Counted from the stretch's first letter, positions 11,747-20,739 are shown. The stretch is 64,000 nt of DNA from Comamonadaceae bacterium (GCA_027486255.1 JAIXPL010000050.1:1-64000); one strand, 5' to 3'. Notes: generated by a model not told the origin, from the sequence alone. A program made the numbers and translations.

Positions 11747-11763
11747 AGCATGATGCGTGCCAA
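11747..11763 (-). promoter_or_regulatory. Sigma-54 (-24/-12) promoter candidate for the TorF-like gene
   Basis: On the minus strand the sequence TTGGCACG-CATC-ATGCT has the invariant GG and GC dinucleotides separated by exactly ten bases. It differs from the consensus TTGGCACG-N4-TTGCW at one position. The predicted transcription start would leave a leader of about 30 bases before a good ribosome-binding site. The two leading T residues are shared with the T-run of the terminator just upstream. Confidence 0.5.
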
Positions 11764-11785
11764 AAAAAAGCCCTCCACAAGGGCT
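11762..11785 (-). terminator. Rho-independent terminator after the cnoX-like gene
   Basis: On the minus strand AGCCCT-TGTGG-AGGGCT is followed by an unbroken run of eight T residues. It lies about 120 bases after the thioredoxin-like gene stop and 57 bases before the porin start, so it should separate the two transcripts. Confidence 0.75.
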
Positions 11786-11903
11786 GAGCTTGCCCGCCGA
11801 GGCCGCCTCCATGCACCAACTTGGCGCACTGGGCTTGGCTTTGGCAGAAACGCCCCAATAGCGTGCACTTAAGGCGCCTCTTCCCGGGCGCCAAGCAGCC
11901 CGC

Positions 11904-12860
11904 TCAGTTGAGCGTCATGCTGAGCTTGCGCCGGTAGGCCGACACCATGGCGGCCTGCGGGTCTTCCTGCACGGCCTGGGCGCCCACGATCTCGATGCCG
12001 GTGGCCGTCTTGCCGGGCGTGGCGTTGGCGGCCTTGGGCTTGGGCGGGGTGAGCAGCTCCAGGATGGCCACAAAGGTCTTGCGCGGCAGTTCGTCAGCCC
12101 ACTTCTTGTCGCGCAGGATGATCTCCAGCAGCTCGTCCATGGCCGCGGTCCACTCGCCCTCGGCCATGAGCACGCGGGCCTTGGCCAGGCGCGCATCGAA
12201 ATCGCGCTTGTTCTGCGCAATGAGCGCATCAAACTGCGCCAGGTCCCACTGGCCCCGCGGGTCGGTGGCCACGAACTTGAGCGCCTGCAGCCATTGGTTC
12301 AAGGCATCAAAGCGCAGCTGCACCGAAATCTGCCCCAAGGCGGGCGCGAGCGCCGCCTCAGCCTCGGCCAGCTGGCTGGTGCCAATGAGCAGCTTCACAT
12401 AGTCAAAGCGCGCCTCGTCGTTGGCCGGGTCGGCCGCCAGGGCCTGGGCGAGCTTGTCGAGCGCGCTTACCAGGTCACCGCTGTCCATGAGCTCCTGGGT
12501 TTCCTCGGCCGCGGCCTGCGCCATCAGCGCGTCCTCGCTGGGCAGGTGCTTGTCGAGGAATTCCTTGACGCGGCCCTCGGGCATCGCACCGGAGAAACCG
12601 TCCACCGGGCGGCCACCGACCAGCAACACGCAGGTCGGGATGCTGCGGATGCCAAAGGCCCCCGCCAGCTGCTGCTCGTCGTCGGAGTTGATCTTCACCA
12701 GCTTGAAGCGCCCGCCGTATTCGGTCTCCACCTTCTCGAGGATGGGCCCGAGCGACTTGCACGGGCCGCACCAGGGCGCCCAGAAGTCCACCAGCACGGG
12801 GGTGGTCATGGAAGCGGCGATCACTTCCTGCTCAAAGTTCGCCATGGTCACGTCGATCAT
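11904..12860 (-). CDS. cnoX: Thioredoxin-domain protein with C-terminal TPR region (CnoX/YbbN type)
   Basis: A 318-residue fusion of an N-terminal thioredoxin domain (FWAPWCGPC, cysteines at about 31 and 34) with an alpha-helical TPR-like region from about residue 115. E. coli CnoX (YbbN) is a chaperedoxin that protects oxidation-prone proteins and hands clients to chaperonin. It has lost the redox CxxC, whereas this protein keeps the canonical WCGPC and may be redox active. I chose the ATG at 12860, which starts the thioredoxin fold; the ORF track runs on into purE antisense. It is divergent from purE. Confidence 0.85.
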   Translation of the reverse strand: MIDVTMANFEQEVIAASMTTPVLVDFWAPWCGPCKSLGPILEKVETEYGGRFKLVKINSDDEQQLAGAFGIRSIPTCVLLVGGRPVDGFSGAMPEGRVKEFLDKHLPSEDALMAQAAAEETQELMDSGDLVSALDKLAQALAADPANDEARFDYVKLLIGTSQLAEAEAALAPALGQISVQLRFDALNQWLQALKFVATDPRGQWDLAQFDALIAQNKRDFDARLAKARVLMAEGEWTAAMDELLEIILRDKKWADELPRKTFVAILELLTPPKPKAANATPGKTATGIEIVGAQAVQEDPQAAMVSAYRRKLSMTLN

Positions 12861-12974
12861 GGGCACGGATGGTACATGGAGGGGCGGCTTAAAATCCCCT
12901 TCTTTCGTGGGGCGTCCTGCCCCGCTTCCCCTGAGCCGCCGCACCTTACGGCCGGCCGCCATCCGGGCCACTGC

Positions 12975-13484
12975 ATGACTTCCAGCGCATCTTCTTCCCG
13001 CCTGCAGATCGGTGTCGTCATGGGTTCCAGCAGCGACTGGGACACCATGCAGCACGCGGTGCAGATCCTCGAGCATTTCGGCGTGGCCCATGAGGCGCGC
13101 GTGGTCTCGGCGCACCGCATGCCCGACGAGCTGTTTGCCTACGCCGACAGTGCCGAAAGCCGGGGCCTGCAGGCCATCATCGCGGGCGCCGGCGGCGCCG
13201 CCCACCTGCCGGGCATGCTGGCCGCCAAGACCACCGTGCCCGTGCTGGGCGTGCCAGTGGCCAGCCGGCACCTGCAGGGCGTGGATTCACTGCACAGCAT
13301 CGTGCAGATGCCCAAGGGCATCCCGGTGGCCACCTTCGCCATCGGGAATGCCGGCGCGGCCAATGCGGCGCTCTTTGCCGTGGCCATGCTGGCCCTGCAC
13401 GACGCCGCCCTGGCGCGCCGGCTCCAAGACTTCCGCGCCGAGCAAACCCGCGCGGCCCAGGCCATGACGCTGCCGCCGCAATGA
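12975..13484 (+). CDS. purE: N5-carboxyaminoimidazole ribonucleotide mutase
   Basis: Converts N5-CAIR to CAIR in purine synthesis. The 169-residue product shows the phosphate-binding GSSSDW motif near the N-terminus, then SAHRMPDE and the [11 protein letters not shown] active-site loop, all typical of class I PurE. The ATG at 12975 gives a normal N-terminus; the ORF track begins far upstream in a shadow. The stop overlaps the purK start as ATGA, so the two partners are translationally coupled. Confidence 0.96.
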   Translation: MTSSASSSRLQIGVVMGSSSDWDTMQHAVQILEHFGVAHEARVVSAHRMPDELFAYADSAESRGLQAIIAGAGGAAHLPGMLAAKTTVPVLGVPVASRHLQGVDSLHSIVQMPKGIPVATFAIGNAGAANAALFAVAMLALHDAALARRLQDFRAEQTRAAQAMTLPPQ

Positions 13485-14680
13485 GCGCACCCGCCATGCC
13501 CACCATCCTTCCCGGCGCCACGCTGGGCGTGATGGGCGGCGGCCAGCTCGGCCGCATGTTCGTACACGCCGCCCAGCGCCTGGGCTACTTCACGGCCGTG
13601 CTCGACCCCGATGCCGCCAGCCCCGCAGGCCTGGTGAGCCACCACCATGTACAGACCGCCTACACCGACCCGGCCGGCCTCGAGCAGCTGGCCCGCCTGA
13701 GTGCGGCGATCACCACCGAATTTGAAAACGTGCCGGCCCAGGCGCTCGAGGCGCTGGCCGCCACGCGCCCGGTGGCCCCGGGCGGTCCCTGCGTGGCGAT
13801 CGCGCAAGACCGCATCCAGGAAAAAGCGCACTTCAGTGCCTGCGCGGCCAGCTCGGGCGTGGGCTGTGCGCCGCACGCCGTGATCCGCACCGAGGCCGAG
13901 CTGCAGGCCGTAGCAGACGCACTGCTGCCCGGCATCCTCAAGACCGCGCGCATGGGTTACGACGGCAAGGGCCAGGTGCGCGTGAAAACGCGCGAAGAAC
14001 TCACGGTGGCTTGGAACGAACTCCAGCGCGTGCCCTGCGTGCTGGAAAAAATGCTGCCGCTGCTGGCCGAATGCTCGGTGCTGGTGGCCCGCGGCTTTGA
14101 CGGGCAGATGGTCGGCTACGCGCCGCAGCGCAACGTGCATGTCAACGGCATCCTGGCCGTCACACACGCCTACCCGGGCTGCCTGCCGGCCGAGCTGGCT
14201 GCGCGCGCCGAAGCCGCCACGCGCGCCATTGCGCAGCAGATCGGCTACGTGGGCCTCCTGTGCGTGGAGTTCTTCGTCGTCGAGGGACCGCAAGGCCTGG
14301 ACCTGGTGGTCAATGAAATGGCGCCGCGCCCGCACAACAGCGGGCACCACACCATCGACGCCTGCGACCACTCGCAGTTCGACCTGCAGGTCCATGCCAT
14401 GGCCGGCCTGCCGCTGCCGCAGCCGCGCCAGCACTCACCGGCCCTCATGCTCAACCTGCTGGGCGACATCTGGTTCGACGCGAAGGGCCGCGAGCGCACG
14501 CCCGACTGGGCGCAGGTGCTGGCCCTGCCGGGCACCCACCTGCACCTCTACGGCAAGACCGAGGCACGCCGGGCCCGCAAGATGGGCCACCTCACGGTGA
14601 CCGGCGCAGACCTGGCCAGCGTGCAGGCCACGGCGCGCCAATGCGCCACGCTGCTGGGCCTGCCCGGGCTCGATACATGA
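13481..14680 (+). CDS. purK: 5-(carboxyamino)imidazole ribonucleotide synthase
   Basis: ATP-grasp enzyme that carboxylates AIR to N5-CAIR, feeding PurE. The 399-residue product opens with [11 protein letters not shown], has the ATP-grasp lysine segment [11 protein letters not shown] and the metal-binding EFFVVEG and [14 protein letters not shown] segments. It overlaps purE upstream and tsaC downstream, each by four bases (ATGA), forming a tight purE-purK-tsaC operon. Confidence 0.96.
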   Translation: MSAPAMPTILPGATLGVMGGGQLGRMFVHAAQRLGYFTAVLDPDAASPAGLVSHHHVQTAYTDPAGLEQLARLSAAITTEFENVPAQALEALAATRPVAPGGPCVAIAQDRIQEKAHFSACAASSGVGCAPHAVIRTEAELQAVADALLPGILKTARMGYDGKGQVRVKTREELTVAWNELQRVPCVLEKMLPLLAECSVLVARGFDGQMVGYAPQRNVHVNGILAVTHAYPGCLPAELAARAEAATRAIAQQIGYVGLLCVEFFVVEGPQGLDLVVNEMAPRPHNSGHHTIDACDHSQFDLQVHAMAGLPLPQPRQHSPALMLNLLGDIWFDAKGRERTPDWAQVLALPGTHLHLYGKTEARRARKMGHLTVTGADLASVQATARQCATLLGLPGLDT

Positions 14681-15651
14681 TCCTGCCCGGCAGCGACCCG
14701 GCCGCCATCGCCCAGGCGGCGCAGCAGCTGCGTGCCGGGGAGCTGGTGGCGCTGCCCACCGAAACCGTGTACGGCCTGGGCGCCGACGCGTCCAACGACG
14801 CGGCCGTGGCCAAGGTCTTTGCAGCCAAAGGCCGGCCGGCCGAGCACCCGCTCATCGTGCATGTGGCTTCAAAGGCGCAGGTGAACGATTACGCGGCCAG
14901 CGTGCCGGCCTTTGCGCACAAGCTCATCGACGCCTTCTGGCCCGGCCCGCTCACCCTGATCTTGCCGCGCCGCGACGGCGTGGCCCGCGCGGCCGCCGGC
15001 GGCCAAGACTCCATTGGCCTGCGCTGCCCCTCGCACCCGGTGGCCCAGGCCCTGCTGCAGGCGGCTGCCACCGGCGTGGCCGCACCGAGTGCCAACCAGT
15101 TTGGCCGCGTGAGCCCGACCACGGCCGCACATGTGCAGGCCGAGTTTGGCGAGGCGCTGCTCATCCTCGATGGCGGCCCCTGTCCGGTGGGGATTGAATC
15201 GACCATCGTGGACTGCACGCGCGGTGCCCCGATGCTGCTGCGGCCCGGGCACATCACGCGCGAACAGGTGGAGGCCGCCTGCGGTCAAGCCCTGCTGGCC
15301 CCCGAAGCCGCCACCGAGGCCGCACCGCGCGCCTCGGGCACGCTGGAATCGCACTACGCGCCGCGGGCCAAGGTGCGGCTCATGTCGGCCGACGAACTGA
15401 ACCAGCGCTTGGCGTCCCTGGGCGTGCATGCCCACAACCTGGGCCTGTGGTCACGCCAGCGGCCACTGGATGCCGGTGCCGGCGTGCTCTGGCGCGCGCA
15501 AGCGGCGCAAGCCGAGGAAGCGGCGCAACAGCTCTTTGCCGTGCTGCGCGAACTCGATGCGCAAGGCGTGCAGCAAATCTGGGTGGAGCTGCCACCCGAC
15601 ACACCCGCATGGGAAGGCGTGCGCGACCGGCTTCGGCGCGCCGCGGCCTGA
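14677..15651 (+). CDS. tsaC: L-threonylcarbamoyladenylate synthase (Sua5/YrdC/TsaC)
   Basis: Makes threonylcarbamoyl-AMP from threonine, bicarbonate and ATP for the t6A37 modification of ANN-decoding tRNAs. The product is 324 residues. The N-terminal YrdC domain includes LPTETVYGLGADA, the KGRPAEHPLIVH segment and SANQFGRVSPT. An extra C-terminal Sua5 domain follows (SHYAPRAKV onward), so it is the long Sua5 type rather than the short TsaC type. I chose the ATG at 14677, which overlaps purK. TsaB, which acts later in the same pathway, is encoded at 18.7 kb. Confidence 0.93.
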   Translation: MILPGSDPAAIAQAAQQLRAGELVALPTETVYGLGADASNDAAVAKVFAAKGRPAEHPLIVHVASKAQVNDYAASVPAFAHKLIDAFWPGPLTLILPRRDGVARAAAGGQDSIGLRCPSHPVAQALLQAAATGVAAPSANQFGRVSPTTAAHVQAEFGEALLILDGGPCPVGIESTIVDCTRGAPMLLRPGHITREQVEAACGQALLAPEAATEAAPRASGTLESHYAPRAKVRLMSADELNQRLASLGVHAHNLGLWSRQRPLDAGAGVLWRAQAAQAEEAAQQLFAVLRELDAQGVQQIWVELPPDTPAWEGVRDRLRRAAA

Positions 15652-15661
15652 GCTTTTACCC

Positions 15662-15693
15662 GGCACCGATCGCCCAGAGGACTGGGCTCCTAC
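15662..15693 (-). repeat. REP-like GTAGGAG stem-loop, copy 1
   Basis: Read on the minus strand this is GTAGGAG followed by the stem GCCCAG-TCCT-CTGGGC and GATCGGTGCC. The 32 bases are identical to copy 3. It lies ten bases after the tsaC stop, in the opposite orientation to that gene. Confidence 0.8.
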
Positions 15694-15711
15694 GAAGGCA
15701 AAGGCATCAAG

Positions 15712-15735
15712 GTAGGAGCCGAGTCTCTCGGCGAT
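15712..15735 (+). repeat. REP-like GTAGGAG stem-loop, copy 2 (inverted)
   Basis: On the plus strand GTAGGAG is followed by the stem GCCGAG-TCT-CTCGGC and GATGC. It faces the opposite way to copies 1 and 3, which flank it. Two stem positions differ from copy 1 and both changes are compensated. Confidence 0.75.
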
Positions 15736-15764
15736 GCATCGTGTGCACGGCTGGCTTCTTGCCT

Positions 15765-15796
15765 GGCACCGATCGCCCAGAGGACTGGGCTCCTAC
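15765..15796 (-). repeat. REP-like GTAGGAG stem-loop, copy 3
   Basis: Identical over 32 bases to copy 1. On the minus strand its GTAG head begins three bases after the stop codon of the luciferase-like gene, so the hairpin would form at the 3' end of that message. Confidence 0.8.
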
Positions 15797-15799
15797 ACA

Positions 15800-16786
15800 T
15801 CAGGCAGCCTGAGCGGCTTCTGCGGCAATCTCGTAGGAACGCAGCCGCGCCTGGTGGTCAAAGATCTGCCCGGCCACCATGAGCTCGTTGGCCCCCGTCT
15901 TTTGAATGAAGGCCTGCATCTGCTCGCGCACCTGCGCGGGGGTGCCAATGGCGGCGCAGGCGAGGAGCTGCCGCAGCACCGCCTGCTCCTGGGGGCCGAT
16001 CTGCTGCATGTAGCCTTCACGCGGCGGCGGCAGGCGCCCGGGCCGGCCACTGCGCAGGTTCACAAAAGCCTGCTGCGCCGAGCTGGCCACCAGGTGCGCC
16101 TGGCTTTCCGTGTCGGCGGCAAACACATTGAAGCCCAGCATCACATAGGGGCTGGCCAGGCGGGGCGAAGGCTGGAAGCGCTCGCGGTAAATGGCGATCG
16201 CATCCAACAAATGGCCAGGCGCAAAGTGCGAGGCAAAGGCAAAGGGCAGCCCCAGGTGCGCCGCCAATTGCGCGCCAAAGAGGCTAGAGCCCAGGATCCA
16301 CACCGGAATGTGCAAACCCTGGCCCGGCACAGCACGCACGGGCTGGCGCGGCTGATCGGAAAAATAGTCCAGCAGCTCCAGCACGTCCTGCGGGAACTCG
16401 TCGGCGTCCGACTGCAGGTGGCGCCGCAGCGCCCGCGCGGTCTGCATGTCCGAGCCGGGGGCGCGGCCCAAGCCCAGGTCGATGCGACCGGGGTAGAGCG
16501 ACTCCAGCGTGCCGAACTGCTCGGCAATCACGAGCGGCGAATGGTTGGGCAGCATGATGCCGCCGGCCCCCAGGCGAATGCTTTGTGTGCCTGCGCCCAC
16601 ATGCGAGAGCAGCACCGCCGTGGCTGCACTGGCGATGCCCGGCATGCCGTGGTGCTCGGCCAGCCAGTAGCGCCCAAAGCCCCAGCGCTCGGCATGTTGG
16701 GCCAGGCTCAGCGTGTTTTTGAAGGACTGCGCGGCATCACTGCCTTCGGCAATCGGCGAGAGGTCCAGCACGGACAGGCGGGTCAT
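15800..16786 (-). CDS. LLM-class flavin-dependent oxidoreductase (luciferase-like)
   Basis: A 328-residue TIM-barrel protein of the bacterial luciferase-like monooxygenase superfamily, in the group of single-component family proteins resembling E. coli YhbW. It shows the [11 protein letters not shown] active-site segment, [15 protein letters not shown] and the [12 protein letters not shown] loop. The substrate is unknown. The ATG at 16786 overlaps the SemiSWEET stop (ATGA); the ORF track extends upstream. It is the last gene of a three-gene coupled operon and is followed at once by a REP-like element. Confidence 0.88.
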   Translation of the reverse strand: MTRLSVLDLSPIAEGSDAAQSFKNTLSLAQHAERWGFGRYWLAEHHGMPGIASAATAVLLSHVGAGTQSIRLGAGGIMLPNHSPLVIAEQFGTLESLYPGRIDLGLGRAPGSDMQTARALRRHLQSDADEFPQDVLELLDYFSDQPRQPVRAVPGQGLHIPVWILGSSLFGAQLAAHLGLPFAFASHFAPGHLLDAIAIYRERFQPSPRLASPYVMLGFNVFAADTESQAHLVASSAQQAFVNLRSGRPGRLPPPREGYMQQIGPQEQAVLRQLLACAAIGTPAQVREQMQAFIQKTGANELMVAGQIFDHQARLRSYEIAAEAAQAA

Positions 16787-17067
16787 GGGCGGGGGTCCTT
16801 GGAAGGTGCGCTGCGGCCGTAGTACAGCCGCATCATCAGAATGGACAAGGCCAGCAGCAGCGTGATGGCATTGGCCACCACCACCGGCCAGGCACGCGTG
16901 GCCAGGCCATAGGCCAGCCACAAGGCCACGCCCAGGGTGAAGGCGCTGTACATGCCCAGCGAGATGCCGCGCACATCGCGCGTGCGAAAAGTCAGCCAGG
17001 CCTGCGGCACAAAGCTCAGCGTGGTGAGCGCGGCGGCGATGTAGCCGATGAGCTCGTGTCCGTTCAT
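16783..17067 (-). CDS. SemiSWEET-type small transporter (PQ-loop)
   Basis: A 94-residue membrane protein with three predicted helices, the size of bacterial SemiSWEET sugar transporters, which work as dimers. The PQ motif is present in the first helix ([20 protein letters not shown]), followed by the [19 protein letters not shown] helix typical of the family. It overlaps dacB upstream and the luciferase-like gene downstream, each by four bases. Its substrate and its connection with a penicillin-binding protein are unknown. Confidence 0.85.
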   Translation of the reverse strand: MNGHELIGYIAAALTTLSFVPQAWLTFRTRDVRGISLGMYSAFTLGVALWLAYGLATRAWPVVVANAITLLLALSILMMRLYYGRSAPSKDPRP

Positions 17068-18602
17068 GGTTCCTTCACCACCAGCGTGCGCTGGCCATGG
17101 GTGCTGTCGGTTTCAACCGCCCATTGCACCAGGGCATCGAGCGCGGCGCGGGCGGGCCCGGCGTTGGGGTGGTTGATGAGACCCACCACCGCGTAGCGCT
17201 GGCCGCCCGTACCCTGGGCGTAGCCGGCAATCGCGCTCACATCGCGCAGCGAGCCGGTCTTGAGCCAGGCGCGGCCCGCCACGGTGCTGGCACGCTGGCG
17301 CATGGTGGCGTCCACGCCGGCCACCGGCAGCGAGGCCAACAGTTCGGGGGCACGCGGGCTGAGCGCCATGCGCTGTAAGAGCTCGCCCAGGGCCTGGGCC
17401 GTGAGGCGCTCCTCGCGGTTCAGGCCCGAGCCATTGCCCAGCACCGGCAAAGGGCTGGTGGGCAGGGCCTGGCGCCACCAGTCCAGCACCACGGCGCGGC
17501 CGGCCTCCAGCGTGCCCGCAGGCGCCTCGGCCGAGCGGCTGCGAAGGCCCAGGGTGTAGAACACCTGCTGGGCCATCACGTTGTTGGAAAACTTGTTGAT
17601 GTCGTTCACCACCTCGGCCAAGGGCACCGAAGGGGCATCGAGCTTCAGGCGCGGCTTGCCGCCCCCCAGCGAGCCCTGGCTCTTGAGCGAGGCCGACTCT
17701 TCGGGCGTGGCCCAGCGCACCCGGCCCGAGAGCCCCCCGCCCTGGCCGCGCCAGGCCGCTTCCACGGCGCGCTCGGCAAAGCGGCCCGGCTCGGGATAGG
17801 CATAGGGCCAGACCCGCTCGCCACAGCCCAAGGGATAGGCACCTGCAAACTGCAGGCGCAGCGGCTGCTCCAGCGTGGCCTTCAGGCCCCCGCGCCAGTC
17901 CTGGCAAGAGGCATCCGCGGCCAGGGGCACGCTGGCATCCATGTGCACACCGGCCAGCGCCGGTTCCACCTTCACCCGGGCGCGCTGTTGGCCGGGCTCG
18001 GGCGTGAAGGTCATCACCACGCTTTGAAAATTGATGAGCAGCGCATCGGCCTGCACGTTGTAGGGCTTGAGCGGCTCGCCATCGAAGTCCCCGGGGTGCA
18101 CCGCCGCGGGGCGGAACAGGCTGCGGTCCAGCACGATGTCGCCGCGCACGGCTTTGACGCCGCTGGCCTGCACCTGCGCCATCAGGGCCTGCAGGCGCTC
18201 GACCACCAGCTTGGGGTCGCCCCCGCCGCGCAGCACCAGGGCGCCGTGCAGCAACTCGCCCTCGAGTGCTCCTTCGGCCAGCACGGTGGTGGTCCAGGTG
18301 TGCTGCGGGCCCAGCAGTTCGAGCGCGGCCGAGGTGGTGATCAGCTTGGTGACGGAGGCCGGGTTCATGGGCTCCTGCGCACGGTGGCTCAGCCGCACCC
18401 GCCCGCTGCCCAGCTCCACCACCCGCATCGAGACGGCACTGGCCGGCACCTGGGCGCGGGCCAGTGCCTGGGCCACCGGGCGGGGCAGCGCCGGGGCCTG
18501 CCCCCAGGCCGCTGCGGCCATCAGCGGCAGGGCACACACCCAGGCCCTGGCCACCGCAGCCCTGAATGAACACCCACGCGCTGTGCGCCCTGACTCATGC
18601 AT
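17064..18602 (-). CDS. dacB: D-alanyl-D-alanine carboxypeptidase/endopeptidase (PBP4 family)
   Basis: Class C penicillin-binding protein that cleaves D-Ala-D-Ala and peptide cross-links in the periplasm. The product is about 512 residues. It has a signal peptide (hydrophobic stretch about residues 19-34), the SVTK motif at 83-86, the family's long inserted domain, an SNN motif (NKFSNNV) and KTG ([10 protein letters not shown]). The start at 18602 is the only ATG that gives a sensible signal peptide; it lacks a clear Shine-Dalgarno, so the exact start is uncertain. It is divergent from tsaB and coupled to the SemiSWEET gene. Confidence 0.92.
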   Translation of the reverse strand: MHESGRTARGCSFRAAVARAWVCALPLMAAAAWGQAPALPRPVAQALARAQVPASAVSMRVVELGSGRVRLSHRAQEPMNPASVTKLITTSAALELLGPQHTWTTTVLAEGALEGELLHGALVLRGGGDPKLVVERLQALMAQVQASGVKAVRGDIVLDRSLFRPAAVHPGDFDGEPLKPYNVQADALLINFQSVVMTFTPEPGQQRARVKVEPALAGVHMDASVPLAADASCQDWRGGLKATLEQPLRLQFAGAYPLGCGERVWPYAYPEPGRFAERAVEAAWRGQGGGLSGRVRWATPEESASLKSQGSLGGGKPRLKLDAPSVPLAEVVNDINKFSNNVMAQQVFYTLGLRSRSAEAPAGTLEAGRAVVLDWWRQALPTSPLPVLGNGSGLNREERLTAQALGELLQRMALSPRAPELLASLPVAGVDATMRQRASTVAGRAWLKTGSLRDVSAIAGYAQGTGGQRYAVVGLINHPNAGPARAALDALVQWAVETDSTHGQRTLVVKEP

Positions 18603-18706
18603 GCGCGGATTATCCCAAGGCCAAGGCGAGCTGGCCGGGCTTGCCCGGATAATCCAGGCCTCTGCCGGGCTCACGCCACGCCAGCTCCTTTTTTCTCATC
18701 CCCGCC

Positions 18707-19444
18707 TTGACCTCCCCCGGCCGCTTCCTCGCCTTTGACACCAGCACCGACCGCCTGTCGGTGGGCGTGGCCGTGGGTGGTCGCCAATGGCTTCACGAAG
18801 GGCCGGGCGCGGCGCAGGCTTCGGCCACGCTGATCCCGGTGGCCCTGGACCTGCTGGCCCAAGCGGGCCTGGCGCTGCACGAACTCGACGCCATCGTCTT
18901 CGGGCGCGGCCCCGGCTCGTTCACCGGCCTGCGCACGGCCTGTGCTGTGGCCCAGGGCCTGGCCGCAGGCGCTGGGCGGCTGGTGCTGCCCGTGGACACG
19001 CTGCTGGCTGTCGCCGAGGAAGCCGCGCACCAACAGGCCGCAAGCGGCCAGGCCGTGCCTGAGCACCTGAGCGCCCTGCTCGATGCCCGCATGGACGAGG
19101 TGTACGCCCAGGACTTCAAGCGCAGCGCGGCCGGCTGGCAGGCCCTGGGCCCGTGCCGGCTGCTGGCGCCTGAGCAGCTGCACTTTCCCGAGGGTGGCCA
19201 CCGGCTGCTCGCCGGCAATGTCTTTGAGGTCTACGCCGCTCGCCTGCCCACCTTGCCTGCAGGCGAGGTGGTGGTGCCAGCCCTGCCCACGGCGGCGGCC
19301 CTGCTGCGCCTGGCACCTGCGCTCATGGCCCAGGGCCTGGCCGTGCCCGCCGAGCAGGCCCTGCCCCTGTATGTGCGTGACAAGGTGGCGCAGACCACGC
19401 AAGAGCGGCTGGCAGCCAAGGCCGCTGCCACCAAGGCAGATTAA
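18707..19444 (+). CDS. tsaB: tRNA threonylcarbamoyladenosine biosynthesis protein TsaB
   Basis: ASKHA-fold partner of TsaD and TsaE in t6A tRNA modification. The 245-residue product begins with FLAFDTSTDRLSV and has the GRGPGSFTGLR segment diagnostic of TsaB. The start is TTG: the conserved strand sits only six residues in and no ATG or GTG is available before it. rimI follows after three bases, the usual tsaB-rimI pairing. tsaC lies about 3 kb away in a different operon. Confidence 0.93.
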   Translation: MTSPGRFLAFDTSTDRLSVGVAVGGRQWLHEGPGAAQASATLIPVALDLLAQAGLALHELDAIVFGRGPGSFTGLRTACAVAQGLAAGAGRLVLPVDTLLAVAEEAAHQQAASGQAVPEHLSALLDARMDEVYAQDFKRSAAGWQALGPCRLLAPEQLHFPEGGHRLLAGNVFEVYAARLPTLPAGEVVVPALPTAAALLRLAPALMAQGLAVPAEQALPLYVRDKVAQTTQERLAAKAAATKAD

Positions 19445-19447
19445 GGC

Positions 19448-19963
19448 ATGAGCGCCGTGCCCCGCCCCAGCCCTGAGCAGGTGCCTGGCCACGCGTCTGC
19501 CCAGCTGGCGCCCATGACCGAGGCCTGGCTGGACGAAGTGGCCGCGCTTGAAAAAACAGCCTACACCCACCCCTGGTCGCGCGGTAATTTCTCGGACTCC
19601 CTGCGCGCCGGCTACCGCGCGAGCGTGTTGCTGCAGGGGGAGGAGCTCCTGGGCTACTTCGTGCTCATGAAGGGCCTGGACGAGACCCACCTGCTCAACA
19701 TCACGGTGGCCCCTGCCCACCAGGGCCAGGGCCATGCCCAGCACATGCTCGATGCGCTGGCGGCCTGGTCGGTGCGGCAGGGCGCACAATGGCTGTGGCT
19801 GGAAGTGCGCATCAGCAATGTCCGCGCCCGCCGCATCTACGAACGCTACGGATTCAAGGAAGTCGGCGTGCGCCGCAACTACTACCCTCTGGCCCCCTTC
19901 AAGCGCGAAGACGCTGTCGTCATGAGCCTGTCCCTGGCCACGGCCGAGGAGCCGCTGTCATGA
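19448..19963 (+). CDS. rimI: Ribosomal-protein-S18-alanine N-acetyltransferase
   Basis: GNAT acetyltransferase that acetylates the N-terminal alanine of ribosomal protein S18. The 171-residue product has EKTAYTHPWSRGNF near the start, the acetyl-CoA loop HQGQGHAQHML, and WLEVRISNVRARRIYERYGF, all typical of RimI. About 20 extra residues precede the domain. It sits directly after tsaB, and its stop overlaps the next gene by four bases (ATGA). Confidence 0.92.
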   Translation: MSAVPRPSPEQVPGHASAQLAPMTEAWLDEVAALEKTAYTHPWSRGNFSDSLRAGYRASVLLQGEELLGYFVLMKGLDETHLLNITVAPAHQGQGHAQHMLDALAAWSVRQGAQWLWLEVRISNVRARRIYERYGFKEVGVRRNYYPLAPFKREDAVVMSLSLATAEEPLS

Positions 19964-20703
19964 GCCTGGAGCTCGACAAACGCCAGCGCGCCATGCTGCG
20001 GGAGATGGGCGTGCAAGTCTGGTCACCCCTGTCCCCGGCCCCGGCAGACCCTATCTCCGCAGCCACCCCGGCATCGGCCTCCAAATCGCCCCCCACGCCC
20101 CCGACATCGACCCCCGCAGCGACAACGCAGCCAGCAGCGGCGTCACGCGCCCCTGTGGCCAGGCCATCGCCAGCACCGGCACCGGCAAGCTCACCGGCAG
20201 AGCCCCCCGCCGGTGCGAGCTGGCGCGTGGATGCCGCCCAGCTGTTCGCCGGCGAAGGCGATGCCGCGGCCGAGCGCGGGCCGCGCTGGCTGCTCTTGGC
20301 CGAGGGTCGCCCAGAGGAGCTGGCCGAAGGCGCCGGCGAACTGCTCAAAAACATGCTGCGCGCAGCGAGGCTGGCCGAAGGTGCACAGGTGTGGCTGGCC
20401 CCCCTGCAGCGCAGCGCCGGCCCAGCGGACGTACAGGGCTTGGACGAGGTGCTGGGGCACACCCAGCCCGACTTGGTCTTTCTCATGAGCCGGCTGGGCG
20501 CACAGGCCCTGCTGGAAACCGATGAGCCCCTGGGCCGGCTGCGTGGCCAGGTGCACGATCTCTGGGGCCTGCCCGCCGTGGTGAGCTACGACCTGGGCAC
20601 CCTGCTGCGCACCCCCACCGAAAAGGCCAAGGCCTGGGACGACCTGTGCCTGGCCCTGCAGGTGGCCCGCACCCAGCACGCCGAACGGCTGGCGGCCGAA
20701 TAA
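19960..20703 (+). CDS. Degenerate family-4 UDG-like protein; candidate DNA polymerase III psi-like subunit
   Basis: A 247-residue protein with three parts. The N-terminal helix (KRQRAMLREMGVQVW) is followed by a long Pro/Ala/Ser-rich linker (about residues 25-85), then a domain of about 160 residues. That domain resembles family-4 uracil-DNA glycosylases in outline: AEGAGELLKNMLRAA matches the usual QAGKLLDNML region and LLRTPTEKAKAWDDL matches the C-terminal HPSxLLR region. The Fe-S cysteines, the GEAPG motif and the catalytic histidine are gone; one cysteine remains. The N-terminus and the NPTAR..W-like end also recall E. coli HolD, whose gene adjoins rimI. Function is unproven. Confidence 0.55.
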   Translation: MSLELDKRQRAMLREMGVQVWSPLSPAPADPISAATPASASKSPPTPPTSTPAATTQPAAASRAPVARPSPAPAPASSPAEPPAGASWRVDAAQLFAGEGDAAAERGPRWLLLAEGRPEELAEGAGELLKNMLRAARLAEGAQVWLAPLQRSAGPADVQGLDEVLGHTQPDLVFLMSRLGAQALLETDEPLGRLRGQVHDLWGLPAVVSYDLGTLLRTPTEKAKAWDDLCLALQVARTQHAERLAAE

Positions 20704-20739
20704 ACAGGGCGCCGCTGAGCGGCTCCCTACAATCTCCGG

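Noticed and set aside
14840-15651. Pseudogene or frameshift in the long tsaC reading frame
   Set aside because: The extra C-terminal length is the normal Sua5 domain, and the frame is intact.
20711-20730. REP-like element before pyrF (GCCGCT-G-AGCGGC then TCCCTAC)
   Set aside because: It resembles the GTAG-headed family in outline, but the head reads GTAGGGAG and the stem is separated differently. It also contains the likely -10 element of pyrF, so chance similarity is as good an explanation.
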